Source: Notolepis coatsorum (lineage: Eukaryota > Chordata > Actinopteri > Aulopiformes > Paralepididae). Taken from it: DNA of 64,000 nt. This document shows positions 11,675-22,054 of the stretch, piece after piece. The stretch is from the NCBI GenBank assembly GCA_963971535.1, contig OZ020598.1, positions 100,027,674 to 100,091,673 of the forward strand, read 5' to 3'. The translations under genes and the position numbers were made by a program. A model generated the notes under the pieces. That model worked only from the letters and a program-made list of their open reading frames with translations, ran no database searches and was not told where the DNA came from. Each line of letters opens with the position of its first letter. Position 1 is the first letter of the stretch.

Positions 11675-12057
11675 ATAATCTTATATTTCACTAATAACAG
11701 TTAAAATCATTGGTAAACAAACGTAATGCTGACAATTTCAGGCTTAAGAGGTTAACCCTGTGAGGCCCAAATTAAAAAGACATTAGCAACTTCAGAGGCC
11801 AGAGGGTGGGACATATAAACACATTTACTATCAAATAGCATTGTGAGGCTGAACAACAGGACCAATTGACTATACATGTGCTTAACATTTTTTAAATAAA
11901 CATTTACAGACTTTATTTTTTTAAATGGCTAAAAGTGATTTTGTAATTTTGCAACCGTGGGTACTTTTAACCCTGTGAGGCCCAAATAAAAAAGACATTA
12001 GCAACTTCAAAGGCCAGAGGGTGAGACCTATAAACACATGAAGGGTGCCGTGACTGT
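11675..12057 (+). repeat. Spacer A, copy 3 (383 bp)
   Basis: This is the third 383-bp copy, only 748 bp after copy 2, so the minisatellite block between them has contracted to 365 bp. Sequence and junctions match copies 1 and 2. Confidence 0.93.
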
Positions 12058-12957
12058 CTCCTCTTCTAGACCCCTACACTCTGTCTCCTCTTCTAGACCC
12101 CTACACTCTGTCTCCTCCTTTAGACCCCTACACTCTGTCTCTTCCAGACCCCTACACTCTGTCTCTTCCAGACCCCTACACTCTGTATCCTCTTCTAGAC
12201 CCCTACACTCTGTCTCCTCTTCTAGACCCCTACACTCTGTCTCCTCTTCTAGACCCCTACACTCTGTCTCCTCCTTTAGACCCCTACACTCTGTCTCTTC
12301 CAGACCCCTACACTCTGTCTCCTCTTCTAGACCCCTACACTCTAGCTCCTCTTCTAGACCCCTACACTCTGTCTCCTCTTCTAGACTCCTACACTCTGTC
12401 TCCTCTTCTAGACCCCTACACTCTGTCTCCTCCTTTAGACCCCTACACTCTGTCTCCTCTAGACTCCTACATTCTGCCTCCTCTTCTAGACTCCTACACT
12501 CTGCCTCCTCCTCTAGACCCCTACACTCTGTCTCCTCCTCTAGACCCCTACACTATGTCTCTTCTAGACCCCTACACTCTGTCTCCTCTTCTAGACCCCT
12601 ACACTCTGTCTCCTCTTTTAGACTCCTACACTCTGCCTCCTCTTCTAGACCTCTACACTCTGTCTCTTCTAGACCCCTACACTCTGTCTCCTCTTCTAGA
12701 CCCCTACACTCTGCCTCCTCTTCTAGACTCCTACACTCTGTCTCCTCTTCTAGACTCCTACACTCTGCCTCCTCTTCTAGACTCCTACACTCTGCCTCCT
12801 CCTTTAGACCCCTACACTCTGTCTCCTCTTCTAGACCCCTACACTCTGTCTCCTCCTCTAGACCCCTACACTCTGCCTCCTCTTCTAGACCCCTACACTC
12901 TGTCTCCTCTTCTAGACCCCTACACTATGTCTCCTCTTCTAGACCCCTACACTCTGC

Positions 12958-13143
12958 CCCATATGTCTAAACTGAACACTGTGACCTCTTTTTTTACTTC
13001 TAATTTTTACTATGTTTTTATTTCATACTTATCTTGTCATGCACAGTCTCTGGAGCGCAACAGTAAGAAGCATTTTGTACAAAAGTATTCTGTACTTCTG
13101 TATGACAACTATTAAAGAAACTTGAAACTTGAAAACTTGAAAC
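12958..13143 (+). repeat. Spacer B, copy 1 (LINE-tail-like)
   Basis: This block replaces part of a 27-bp unit. It ends in TATTAAAGAAACTTGAAACTT and then (CTTGAAA)-type repeats. That ending and the upstream TGGAGCGCAACAG and CTGTATGACAACTA resemble 3' ends of Rex1-like fish LINEs. I infer that a short LINE 3' fragment inserted once and was then amplified with the array. Confidence 0.8.
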
Positions 13144-14115
13144 TAGACCCCTACACTCTGTCTCCTCTTCTAGACCCCTACACTTTGTCTCCTCTTCTAG
13201 ACTCCTACACTCTGTCTCCTCTTCTAGACCCCTACACTCTGTCTCCTCTTCTAGACCCCTACACTCTGTCTCCTCCTTTAGACCCCTACACTCTGTCTCT
13301 TCCAGACCCCTACACTCTGTCTCTTCCAGACCCCTACACTCTGTATCCTCTTCTAGACCCCTACACTCTGTCTCCTCTTCTAGACCCCTACACTCGGTCT
13401 CCTCTTCTAGACCCCTACACTCTGTCTCCTCCTTTAGACCCCTACACTCTGTCTCTTCCAGACCCCTACACTCTGTCTCCTCTTCTAGACCCCTACACTC
13501 TAGCTCCTCTTCTAGACCCCTACACTCTGTCTCCTCTTCTAGACTCCTACACTCTGTCTCCTCTTCTAGACCCCTACACTCGGTCTCCTCCTTTAGACCC
13601 CTACACTCTGTCTCCTCTAGACTCCTACATTCTGCCTCCTCTTCTAGACTCCTACACTCTGCCTCCTCCTCTAGACCCCTACACTCTGTCTCCTCCTCTA
13701 GACCCCTACACTATGTCTCTTCTAGACCCCTACACTCTGTCTCCTCTTCTAGACCCCTACACTCTGTCTCCTCTTTTAGACTCCTACACTCTGCCTCCTC
13801 TTCTAGACCTCTACACTCTGTCTCTTCTAGACCCCTACACTCTGTCTTCTCTTCTAGACCCCTACACTCTGCCTCCTCTTCTAGACTCCTACACTCTGTC
13901 TCCTCTTCTAGACTCCTACACTCTGCCTCCTCTTCTAGACTCGTACACTCTGCCTCCTCCTTTAGACCCCTACACTCTGTCTCCTCTTCTAGACCCCTAC
14001 ACTCTGTCTCCTCCTCTAGACCCCTACACTCTGCCTCCTCTTCTAGACCCCTACACTCTGTCTCCTCTTCTAGACCCCTACACTATGTCTCCTCTTCTAG
14101 ACCCCTACACTCTGC

Positions 14116-14301
14116 CCCATATGTCTAAACTGAACACTGTGACCTCTTTTTTTACTTCTAATTTTTACTATGTTTTTATTTCATACTTATCTTGTCATGC
14201 ACAGTCTCTGGAGCGCAACAGTAAGAAGCATTTTGTACAAAAGTATTCTGTACTTCTGTATGACAACTATTAAAGAAACTTGAAACTTGAAAACTTGAAA
14301 C
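14116..14301 (+). repeat. Spacer B, copy 2
   Basis: Essentially identical to 12958-13143 and starting 1,158 bp downstream of it. The minisatellite units between copies are also matched one for one, which marks a higher-order repeat. Confidence 0.9.
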
Positions 14302-15300
14302 TAGACCCCTACACTCTGTCTCCTCTTCTAGACCCCTACACTTTGTCTCCTCTTCTAGACTCCTACACTCTGTCTCCTCTTCTAGACCCCTACACTCTGT
14401 CTCCTCTTCTAGACCCCTACACTCTGTCTCCTCCTTTAGACCCCTACACTCTGTCTCTTCCAGACCCCTACACTCTGTCTCTTCCAGACCCCTACACTCT
14501 GTATCCTCTTCTAGACCCCTACACTCTGTCTCCTCTTCTAGACCCCTACACTCTGTCTCCTCTTCTAGACCCCTACACTCTGTCTCCTCCTTTAGACCCC
14601 TACACTCTGTCTCTTCCAGACCCCTACACGCTGTCTCCTCTTCTAGACCCCTACACTCTAGCTCCTCTTCTAGACCCCTACACTCTGTCTCCTCTTCTAG
14701 ACTCCTACACTCTGTCTCCTCTTCTAGACCCCTACACTCTGTCTCCTCTTCTAGACCCCTACACTCTGTCTCCTCCTTTAGACCCCTACACTCTGTCTCC
14801 TCTAGACTCCTACATTCTGCCTCCTCTTCTAGACTCCTACACTCTGCCTCCTCCTCTAGACCCCTACACTCTGTCTCCTCCTCTAGACCCCTACACTATG
14901 TCTCTTCTAGACCCCTACACTCTGTCTCCTCTTCTAGACCCCTACACTCTGTCTCCTCTTTTAGACTCCTACACTCTGCCTCCTCTTCTAGACCTCTACA
15001 CTCTGTCTCTTCTAGACCCCTACACTCTGTCTCCTCTTCTAGACCCCTACACTCTGCCTCCTCTTCTAGACTCCTACACTCTGTCTCCTCTTCTAGACTC
15101 CTACACTCTGCCTCCTCTTCTAGACTCGTACACTCTGCCTCCTCCTTTAGACCCCTACACTCTGTCTCCTCTTCTAGACCCCTACACTCTGTCTCCTCCT
15201 CTAGACCCCTACACTCTGCCTCCTCTTCTAGACCCCTACACTCTGTCTCCTCTTCTAGACCCCTACACTATGTCTCCTCTTCTAGACCCCTACACTCTGC

Positions 15301-15486
15301 CCCATATGTCTAAACTGAACACTGTGACCTCTTTTTTTACTTCTAATTTTTACTATGTTTTTATTTCATACTTATCTTGTCATGCACAGTCTCTGGAGCG
15401 CAACAGTAAGAAGCATTTTGTACAAAAGTATTCTGTACTTCTGTATGACAACTATTAAAGAAACTTGAAACTTGAAAACTTGAAAC
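15301..15486 (+). repeat. Spacer B, copy 3
   Basis: Essentially identical to the other two spacer B copies. It starts 1,185 bp after copy 2, i.e. the 1,158-bp period plus one 27-bp unit. Confidence 0.9.
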
Positions 15487-16639
15487 TAGACCCCTACACT
15501 CTGTCTCCTCTTCTAGACCCCTACACTTTGTCTCCTCTTCTAGACTCCTACACTCTGTCTCCTCTTCTAGACCCCTACACTCTGTCTCCTCTTCTAGACC
15601 CCTACACTCTGTCTCCTCCTTTAGACCCCTACACTCTGTCTCTTCCAGACCCCTACACTCTGTCTCTTCCAGACCCCTACACTCTGTATCCTCTTCTAGA
15701 CCCCTACACTCTGTCTCCTCTTCTAGACCCCTACACTCTGTCTCCTCTTCTAGACCCCTACACTCTGTCTCCTCCTTTAGACCCCTACACTCTGTCTCTT
15801 CCAGACCCCTACACGCTGTCTCCTCTTCTAGACCCCTACACTCTAGCTCCTCTTCTAGACCCCTACACTCTGTCTCCTCTTCTAGACTCCTACACTCTGT
15901 CTCCTCTTCTAGACCCCTACACTCTGTCTCCTCCTTTAGACCCCTGCACTCTGTCTCCTCTAGACTCCTACATTCTGCCTCCTCTTCTAGACTCCTACAC
16001 TCTGCCTCCTCCTCTAGACCCCTACACTCTGTCTCCTCCTCTAGACCCCTACACTATGTCTCTTCTAGACCCCTACACTCTGTCTCCTCTTCTAGACCCC
16101 TACACTCTGTCTCCTCTTTTAGACTCCTACACTCTGCCTCCTCTTCTAGACCTCTACACTCTGTCTCTTCTAGACCCCTACACTCTGTCTCCTCTTCTAG
16201 ACCCCTACACTCTGCCTCCTCTTCTAGACTCCTACACTCTGTCTCCTCTTCTAGACTCCTACACTCTGCCTCCTCTTCTAGACTCCTACATTCTGCCTTC
16301 TCTTCTAGACCCCTACATTCTGCCTTCTCTTCTAGACTCCTACACTCTGTCTCCTCTTCTAGACCCCTACATTCTGTCTCCTCTTCTAGACCCCTACATT
16401 CTGTCTCCTCTTCTAGACCCCTACACTCTGTCTCCTCTTCTAGACTCCTACACTCTGTCTCCTCCTCTAGACCTCTACACTCTGTCTCCACTTGTTCAAA
16501 GTGTGTCTTGTGTAATAAAAAAGAAAAGAAAAAAGCTTTAAAGTCTTGTTAATTGGTCTATGCTTTTGTCTATTATATTGGCCATGCTTCTGAAGCACTA
16601 TAGTTTGGCACTGTCAGACGAACAATACCACTTATCATC

Positions 16640-16722
16640 AGTGTAACCCTTTGCTGGCTTTGTTGTACATCGTTGTCAGTAGCTTTGGATAAAAGCAGCA
16701 GCTAAATGACTAAAAGTAAATC
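16640..16722 (+). mobile_element. L2-type LINE/SINE 3' tail fragment
   Basis: The segment TAGCTTTGGATAAAAGCAGC followed by AGCTAAATGACTAAAAGTAAAT matches the conserved 3' end of fish L2-type LINEs and of SINEs that use them. It is a short fragment just right of the minisatellite. A fuller copy of the same end is at 33060-33130. Confidence 0.65.
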
Positions 16723-16804
16723 TTACTAACCTCATTATGTCTTGACACATTGGCCATATCTTTGTTGTAACTTTCAGGACTCTGACAAGATGCTTGACAT
16801 CCAT

Positions 16805-17018
16805 TTCATCTTTGTGTGTCCAGTATGCTAGCCTGGCTTAGCACAAAGACTGGAAGTAGCAGGGAGCAGCTACAGTAGCCCTGCTCCATCAAACACAAAG
16901 ACATACATCTTCCAACAACTCCACAACTGACACACAAAGACGAAATTGATATCAATCTTCTCGTCTTACTCTGGGGAAGGTGGAAAATAAGTTGTATTTC
17001 CCAAAATGTTCCTTTAAG
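16805..17018 (-). repeat. Dispersed repeat, TTAAAGGAACATTTTGGGAAAT type
   Basis: On the minus strand this begins TTAAAGGAACATTTTGGGAA and ends near GGCTAGCATACT. The plus-strand segment 39838-39998 is a diverged relative (AAAGGGGAACTCCAACATTTTGGGAAAT ... TTAGCATAGCTTAG). Two copies in one window show an interspersed family. I cannot assign its class. The 114-codon minus frame across it is not a gene. Confidence 0.6.
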
Positions 17019-17370
17019 CTGGTTATTTATAGCACACTGTTTTTCTTGGAGTTTTGCTTGAAGCCCAGACATGATGACAAATGAAATAAAAAAACAACAA
17101 CAAACTTGCAGAATTAAAACACAACCAGATGGCAAATCAAAGGAAATCAAATAAAAAATGTATTTGTAAATGTAAGATTAAGCTCAACTAAGGACATTTT
17201 CACCTCAGGCAAATCTATTAGATTTTTCAAAAACTATAAACGTCTTTAAATCCAGCTGATGACATTTGACCTTTATTTGATTATTTGTTTCACTGTGATT
17301 ATGCTCACACACCGATTGGTTTACTTAAAATAGAATGAACGGAACATTTTAAACTACCTAACTGAACAAG

Positions 17371-17520
17371 GCAGTGTTGTAGTACTCGAGTCCTGGACTG
17401 ATTTTCAGGACTTGTGACTCGAGCACTGATGACTCAGACTTGGACTCGAGCATTGATGACTCAGACTTGGACTCGAGCATTGATTGCATTCTGACTCCGA
17501 AGGTGCAGATGAGGATTCAG
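17371..17520 (+). repeat. GACTCGAG-rich degenerate repeat
   Basis: CAGTGTTGTAGTACTCGAGTC is followed by two direct copies of a segment containing GACTCAGACTTGGACTCGAG. The left end looks like a hAT-type terminus (CAGTG), but no partner end or target duplication was found. Confidence 0.4.
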
Positions 17521-17563
17521 ACTTGTTAATTTAATAAAAAATGAATAGGAGGCAATGTCCTCA

Positions 17564-18214
17564 CTTTATTGTGCCCTTGTGGGACAATACATATCTGAAC
17601 TGAACAAAACAAAAAAACATCCTTCAAATGGCACGCGTAAGAGCGTGGTTTCGACAGGGGAAGTCCTGCCACTCAAGAACGTGCCTCGAAGCCACTGAGG
17701 CTAATGATTCATGACTTTGGGAAGTGGACATTTTCTGATAGCTCATAGATCACAGGTTGTGATTCGAAGACGATGATGATGAGGATGGCGATTTAACAAA
17801 TAGTCGTGTAGTCTTAGTAGTAGGCTATATAGTCTATAGTTGTATGGTCTTTCTTAGTAATTTAACAGTATATCTCAGGAAAATTATCCCTTTGCATTTA
17901 ACATTTGCTAGCTACTGTAGCTAGCTACATTTAACATTTCCTAGCTACTATAGCTAGCTACATTTAACATTTCCTAGCTACTATAGCTAGCTACATTTAA
18001 CATTTGCTAGCTACTGTTACTAGCTACATTTAATATTTGCTAGCTACTGTAGCTAGCTAAATCGCTAGCCTCGGTGGCTTCGAGGCACGTTCTCACCCAC
18101 ATGAGTGGCAGGACATCCCCTGTCGAAACCACGCTCTTACGCGTGCCATTTGAAGGATGTTTTTTTAGTTTTGTTCAGTTCAGATATGTATTGTCCCACA
18201 AGGGCACAATAAAG
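17564..18214. mobile_element. Foldback element with about 145-bp arms
   Basis: The arm 17564-17703 (starting CTTTATTGTGCCCTTGTGGG) is the reverse complement of 18066-18214 with few mismatches and small indels. The 362-bp loop holds a tandem repeat of TAGCTACTGTAGCTAGCTAC type at about 17890-18060. No target duplication was evident. A large inverted repeat with a tandem-repeat core is foldback-like. Two inverted copies of an ordinary repeat would also give this. Confidence 0.8.
17890..18060. repeat. 33-bp palindromic tandem repeat, about 5 copies
   Basis: Units of CATTTAACATTTSCTAGCTA plus CTRTAGCTAG repeat about five times. Each contains the self-complementary TAGCTAGCTA. It forms the loop core of the foldback at 17564-18214. 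Confidence 0.85.
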
Positions 18215-18465
18215 ACACACTAAAGTAAAAACACAATGACACGTGATACAATACAAATAGTCTGCAATAAGAAATCCATACGAGATCAGTAGAAGAGGAA
18301 GATAGAAATGATAAGATAAAGTGCTAGAGCGCAGGAGAATGGTGCAAATCCCCAGACCTGCAGGGAAAGAGGAGTGAATGAGTAACAATCTTCCCTCACT
18401 CAGTAAGTTCTGTCGAAATGCCCTTAATAAATAATAATAATAATAGATCAAATTTCTATAGCGCC

Positions 18466-18649
18466 TGGGGCGCTCCAGTAGCACACCACATAGCACGCTG
18501 AGTCGCGAAGCGGTCGTCCCGGGTTCGTTTCCCAGTCCCGGCAACCATTTGCCGCATGTCTTCCCTACCTCTCCTCCTGTTCTCCCTCTCTCCCTCTATC
18601 GATCCTGCGTGGCTGCAAAAAGCTGAAAATGCTATAAAAAAAAAAGAAG
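18466..18649 (+). mobile_element. tRNA-derived SINE, GGGCGCTCCAGTAGC head
   Basis: An imperfect 15-bp duplication flanks it (AATTTCTATAGCGCC at 18451-18465, AATGTTTATAGCGCC at 18650-18664). The head has an A-box-like AGTAGCACACC and a B-box-like GGGTTCGTTTCCC. The tail ends in poly-A at about 18636-18645. The head resembles SINE family 1 (37171). The surrounding target is itself a dispersed repeat (TCTATAGCGCCTTTCATAG). Confidence 0.8.
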
Positions 18650-18773
18650 AATGTTTATAGCGCCTTTCATAGAACCCATGGTCGCTTCACAATCAAGACA
18701 AAAAATAGGGCTAGGGAAGTAGGGAAAAAAGGGGGATGAGGGCAGGTAAGGGATAATGGACCTAATCTAATCT

Positions 18774-19223
18774 TCTTTTTTTTTACCTATTTTTCTCCCC
18801 ATCCCAATTTAGTCGTTATGCCAATTCCCCCCCTCCCCTACCTGGTTGTTGTGCGCATGTTCCTCCTACTGGTCGGTACAAGGGAACCCTGAAGTCAACC
18901 ACATGCTTCCTCTGACACATGTGGAGACAGCCAGTGGCTTTTTTTTCACCTGGCAGCGAGGACTCTCATTGGTGAAGTGTAACGTGTGGGAGGTCACGCT
19001 GCCTTCACCATTTCCTGCCTTTCGCTGAGCAGGCGCCCAGACCTGACCTGTAGCTGTCCACAACGCCAGATTACCACCCACAACTTCCCTCCCCCTAACT
19101 CAGCCAAACGAGTTAGTATGACGACCGGGCCAAGCCGCAGGGCAATGCTGACTCCGGGATTCAAGACCGCAGCCTCTTGCATTGGTGACGAGCGCAATCT
19201 CCGCTACGCCACCCGACAGCCCC
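18774..19223 (-). mobile_element. tRNA-derived SINE, family 2, copy 1 (450 bp)
   Basis: A perfect 16-bp duplication GGACCTAATCTAATCT lies at 18758-18773 and 19224-19239. On the minus strand the head carries an A-box match (GGTGGCGTAGCGGA) and a B-box-like GGTCTTGAATCCC. The body includes the segment complementary to CACATGTGGAG and CACCTGGCAGCGAGGACTCTC. The T-rich left end is the 3' tail. Related copies are at 24787-25235 and about 61385-61787. Confidence 0.92.
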
Positions 19224-19331
19224 GGACCTAATCTAATCTAAACTAACTGATGGGGAAAAGCCTTGGTGAAGAGGTGTGTTTTAAGAACAGTTTTGAAGGT
19301 GTCCAGGGTTGGGGCGTTGCGGATTTGAGCA

Positions 19332-20730
19332 ACTGTGACTGTGGTTGTACTGGGCAGCTCCTAGTGGTCAACAGTGTCAGACTGTGGTTGTACTGGGCAG
19401 CTCCTAGTGGTCAACAGTGTCAGACTGCAGTTGTACTGGGCAGCTCCTAGTGGTCAACAGTGTCAGACTGTAGTTGTACTGGGCAGCTCCTAGTGGTCAA
19501 CAGTGTCAGACTGTGGTTGTACTGGGCAGCTCCTAGTGGTCAACAGTGTCAGACTGCAGTTGTACTGGGCAGCTCCTAGTGGTCAACAGTGTCAGACTGT
19601 AGTTGTACTGGGCAGCTCCTAGTGGTCAACAGTGTCAGACTGTAGTTGTACTGGGCAGCTCCTAGTGGTCAACAGTGTCAGACTGTGGTTGTACTGGGCA
19701 GCTCCTAGTGGTCAACAGTGTCAGACTGCAGTTGTACTGGGCAGCTCCTAGTGGTCAACAGTGTCAGACTGCAGTTGTACTGGGCAGCTCCTAGTGGTCA
19801 ACAGTGTCAGACTGCGGTTGTACTGGGCAGCTCCTAGTGGTCAACAGTGTCAGCCTGTGGTTGTACTGGGCAGCTCCTAGTGGTCAACAGTGTCAGACTG
19901 CAGTTGTACTGGGCAGCTCCTAGTGGTCAACAGTGCAGCCTGTGGTTGTACTGGGCAGCTCCTAGTGGTCAACAGTGTCAGCCTGTGGTTGTACTGGGCA
20001 GCTCCTAGTGGTCAACAGTGTCAGCCTGTGGTTGTACTGGGCAGCTCCTAGTGGTCAACAGTGTCAGACTGTGGTTGTACTGGGCAGCTCCTAGTGGTCA
20101 ACAGTGTCAGCCTGTGGTTGTACTGGGCAGCTCCTAGTGGTCAACAGTGTCAGACTGCAGTTGTACTGGGCAGCTCCTAGTGGTCAACAGTGTCAGCCTG
20201 TGGTTGTACTGGGCAGCTCCTAGTGGTCAACAGTGTCAGCCTGTGGTTGTACTGGGCAGCTCCTAGTGGTCAACAGTGTCAGCCTGTGGTTGTACTGGGC
20301 AGCTCCTAGTGGTCAACAGTGTCAGACTGTGGTTGTACTGGGCAGCTCCTAGTGGTCAACAGTGTCAGCCTGTGGTTGTACTGGGCAGCTCCTAGTGGTC
20401 AACAGTGTCAGCCTGTGGTTGTACTGGGCAGCTCCTAGTGGTCAACAGTGTCAGCCTGTGGTTGTACTGGGCAGCTCCTAGTGGTCAACAGTGTCAGACT
20501 GTGGTTGTACTGGGCAGCTCCTAGTGGTCAACAGTGTCAGCCTGTGGTTGTACTGGGCAGCTCGTAGTGGTCAACAGTGCAGCCTGTGGTTGTACTGGGC
20601 AGCTCCTAGTGGTCAACAGTGTCAGCCTGTGGTTGTACTGGGCAGCTCCTAGTGGTCAACAGTGCAGCCTGTGGTTGTACTGGGCAGCTCCTAGTGGTCA
20701 ACAGTGTCAGACTGTGGTTGTACTGGACAG
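19332..20730 (+). repeat. 43-bp minisatellite, about 32 copies
   Basis: The unit contains GGTTGTACTGGGCAGCTCCT followed by AGTGGTCAACAGTGTCAGMCT. The period is 43 bp, with 41-bp variants lacking TC in GTGTCAG. Variant sites (ACTGTGG, ACTGCAG, ACTGTAG, CCTGTGG) are mixed along the array, with CCTGTGG prevailing to the right. The period is not a multiple of three and no long frame survives. Confidence 0.95.
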
Positions 20731-20998
20731 GAACCCTTGAATTGTATGTGGAACTGTGTGAGTGTGAAGCAGGGCGTTGCTGAAACAGAGCATAAGAGGC
20801 CAGTGAGTCTTCCATGGGTAAAATAATATATTAAATGACATTTAAATCTAACTTAAAATGACAAGGTTAACATCCCATGTATCACTCCATCACCTCTTGA
20901 TTATGCCACTGTAAATATATCACCTGATTAACTCAAATTGTTTTACGTCCGCATGTCTCACCACTGGAGGGCAATATTAGACTGGGGAACGGGAGGGT
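20731..20998. other. Short unique stretch
   Basis: AT-rich sequence with no recognisable repeat, gene or RNA. It ends at the GA-rich cluster. Confidence 0.5.
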
Positions 20999-21079
20999 TG
21001 GGGAGAGAGCGAGAGAGAGAGCGAGAGAGAGAGAGAGGGGGGGAGGGAGGGGGGGAGGGAGGGAGAGAGAGAGAGAGAA

Positions 21080-21174
<95 letters not shown>

Positions 21175-21375
21175 ACTAGCACAAGCTATCTACAGAGGAA
21201 AAGAGGGAGAGAGAGGGCAGGAGTGACAGACAAGCACAAGCTATCTACAGAGGAAGAGAGGGAGAACAAAATAGTTTGTATAGCACTCAGAGAGAGAGAA
21301 AGATAGAGAAAGAGAGAGGAATGCAGGGAGGGAGTGGGAGACATGCACAATATATAGAGAGGAAAAGGCAGGGAG

Positions 21376-21447
<72 letters not shown>

Positions 21448-21540
21448 AAATTGATGTGTCTGTAGCACACAGAGAGAGATAGAGAAAGAGGGGGAGGGAG
21501 GGAGAGACAAGTGCAATACATCTACAGAGGAAAGGGGGGT
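20999..21540 (+). repeat. GA-rich microsatellite cluster with a duplicated core
   Basis: Long (GA)n runs occur at about 21005-21170 and 21379-21445. Between and after them a degenerate segment recurs about four times (AAGCACAAGCTATCTACAGAGG and variants such as GACAAGTGCAATACATCTACAG). So the cluster is an old, larger tandem repeat whose units contain (GA)n. Confidence 0.85.
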
Positions 21541-22054
21541 GAAAAGAGGTGTCTGTGAGACAGAGAGAATGCAGGAGACAGAGAGAACGAGCGGATTTGT
21601 CAGTTGCTGTAATGCTTTTCCAGCCAGTGTCCTCTACAGCAGGGCTATTCAACTAAATTGTTCAGGGGGCCACATTGTCAGAAACCCAAGGGGCCAGGGG
21701 CCGGACTGCCACGGCGCCTCCCCGTGCTATGAATATATGTACACTTGACACAACACGCAACCACATTTTCACAACTTTTATTTAAAGGGGAACTATTTTA
21801 CTATTTCTTTCACTATTTGGGCACTTTTACACAATTCCTGTGGGTTTATGGAACACCTCTGTAATTTTTTTTTTTTTTAATTCATTGTTTTGTATTTCTA
21901 ATCAAGTACTCAAAAACAGCATTTTTCTACCTCAAGATCTTAAGCCGTTTTGAGCCTGGGCTCCAACCACAGTGGGAACTGTGTGGAAACTCAGCTGATA
22001 ATCATGCAGCGGTGTCTCTCTGACATCACAAATCAGCACATTTTCAGATGACTC

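Larger units (their letters stand above)
7796..16495 (+). repeat. 27-bp minisatellite with higher-order structure
   Basis: The basic 27-bp unit contains TCTTCTAGACCCCTACACTC and recurs with little change over 8.7 kb. An XbaI-type TCTAGA is in almost every unit. Variants include TTTAGAC, TTCCAGA, GACTCC, GCCTCC and 24-bp deleted units. The period is nine codons, so long frames stay open (SSRPLHSVS and LDPYTLSPL on the plus, GLEEETECR on the minus). The array is broken into blocks by three copies of spacer A (383 bp) and three of spacer B (about 186 bp). Spacer A copies start 2,176 and 748 bp apart. Spacer B copies start 1,158 and 1,185 bp apart. The last two differ by exactly one 27-bp unit. 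Confidence 0.95.

Noticed and set aside
7796-16495. Possible CRISPR-like array
   Set aside because: Units are adjacent with no unique spacers of even length, and the context is a vertebrate genome.
16806-17150. 114-codon minus-strand frame
   Set aside because: It lies in an interspersed repeat that is also found at 39838-39998.
18137-18544. 135-codon minus-strand frame
   Set aside because: It spans the arm of an inverted repeat and a SINE head. There is no conserved domain.
19332-20730. 43-bp array as a CTCF-site cluster
   Set aside because: The complement contains CCACTAGGAGCTGCC, which shares only the first part of the CTCF core. Positions 9-12 do not fit.
20938-21306. RERERE-rich frame of 122 codons, and SLSLSL frames here and at 24000, 26100, 40300, 48100 and 63600
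   Set aside because: All are translations of (GA)n or (CT)n microsatellites.
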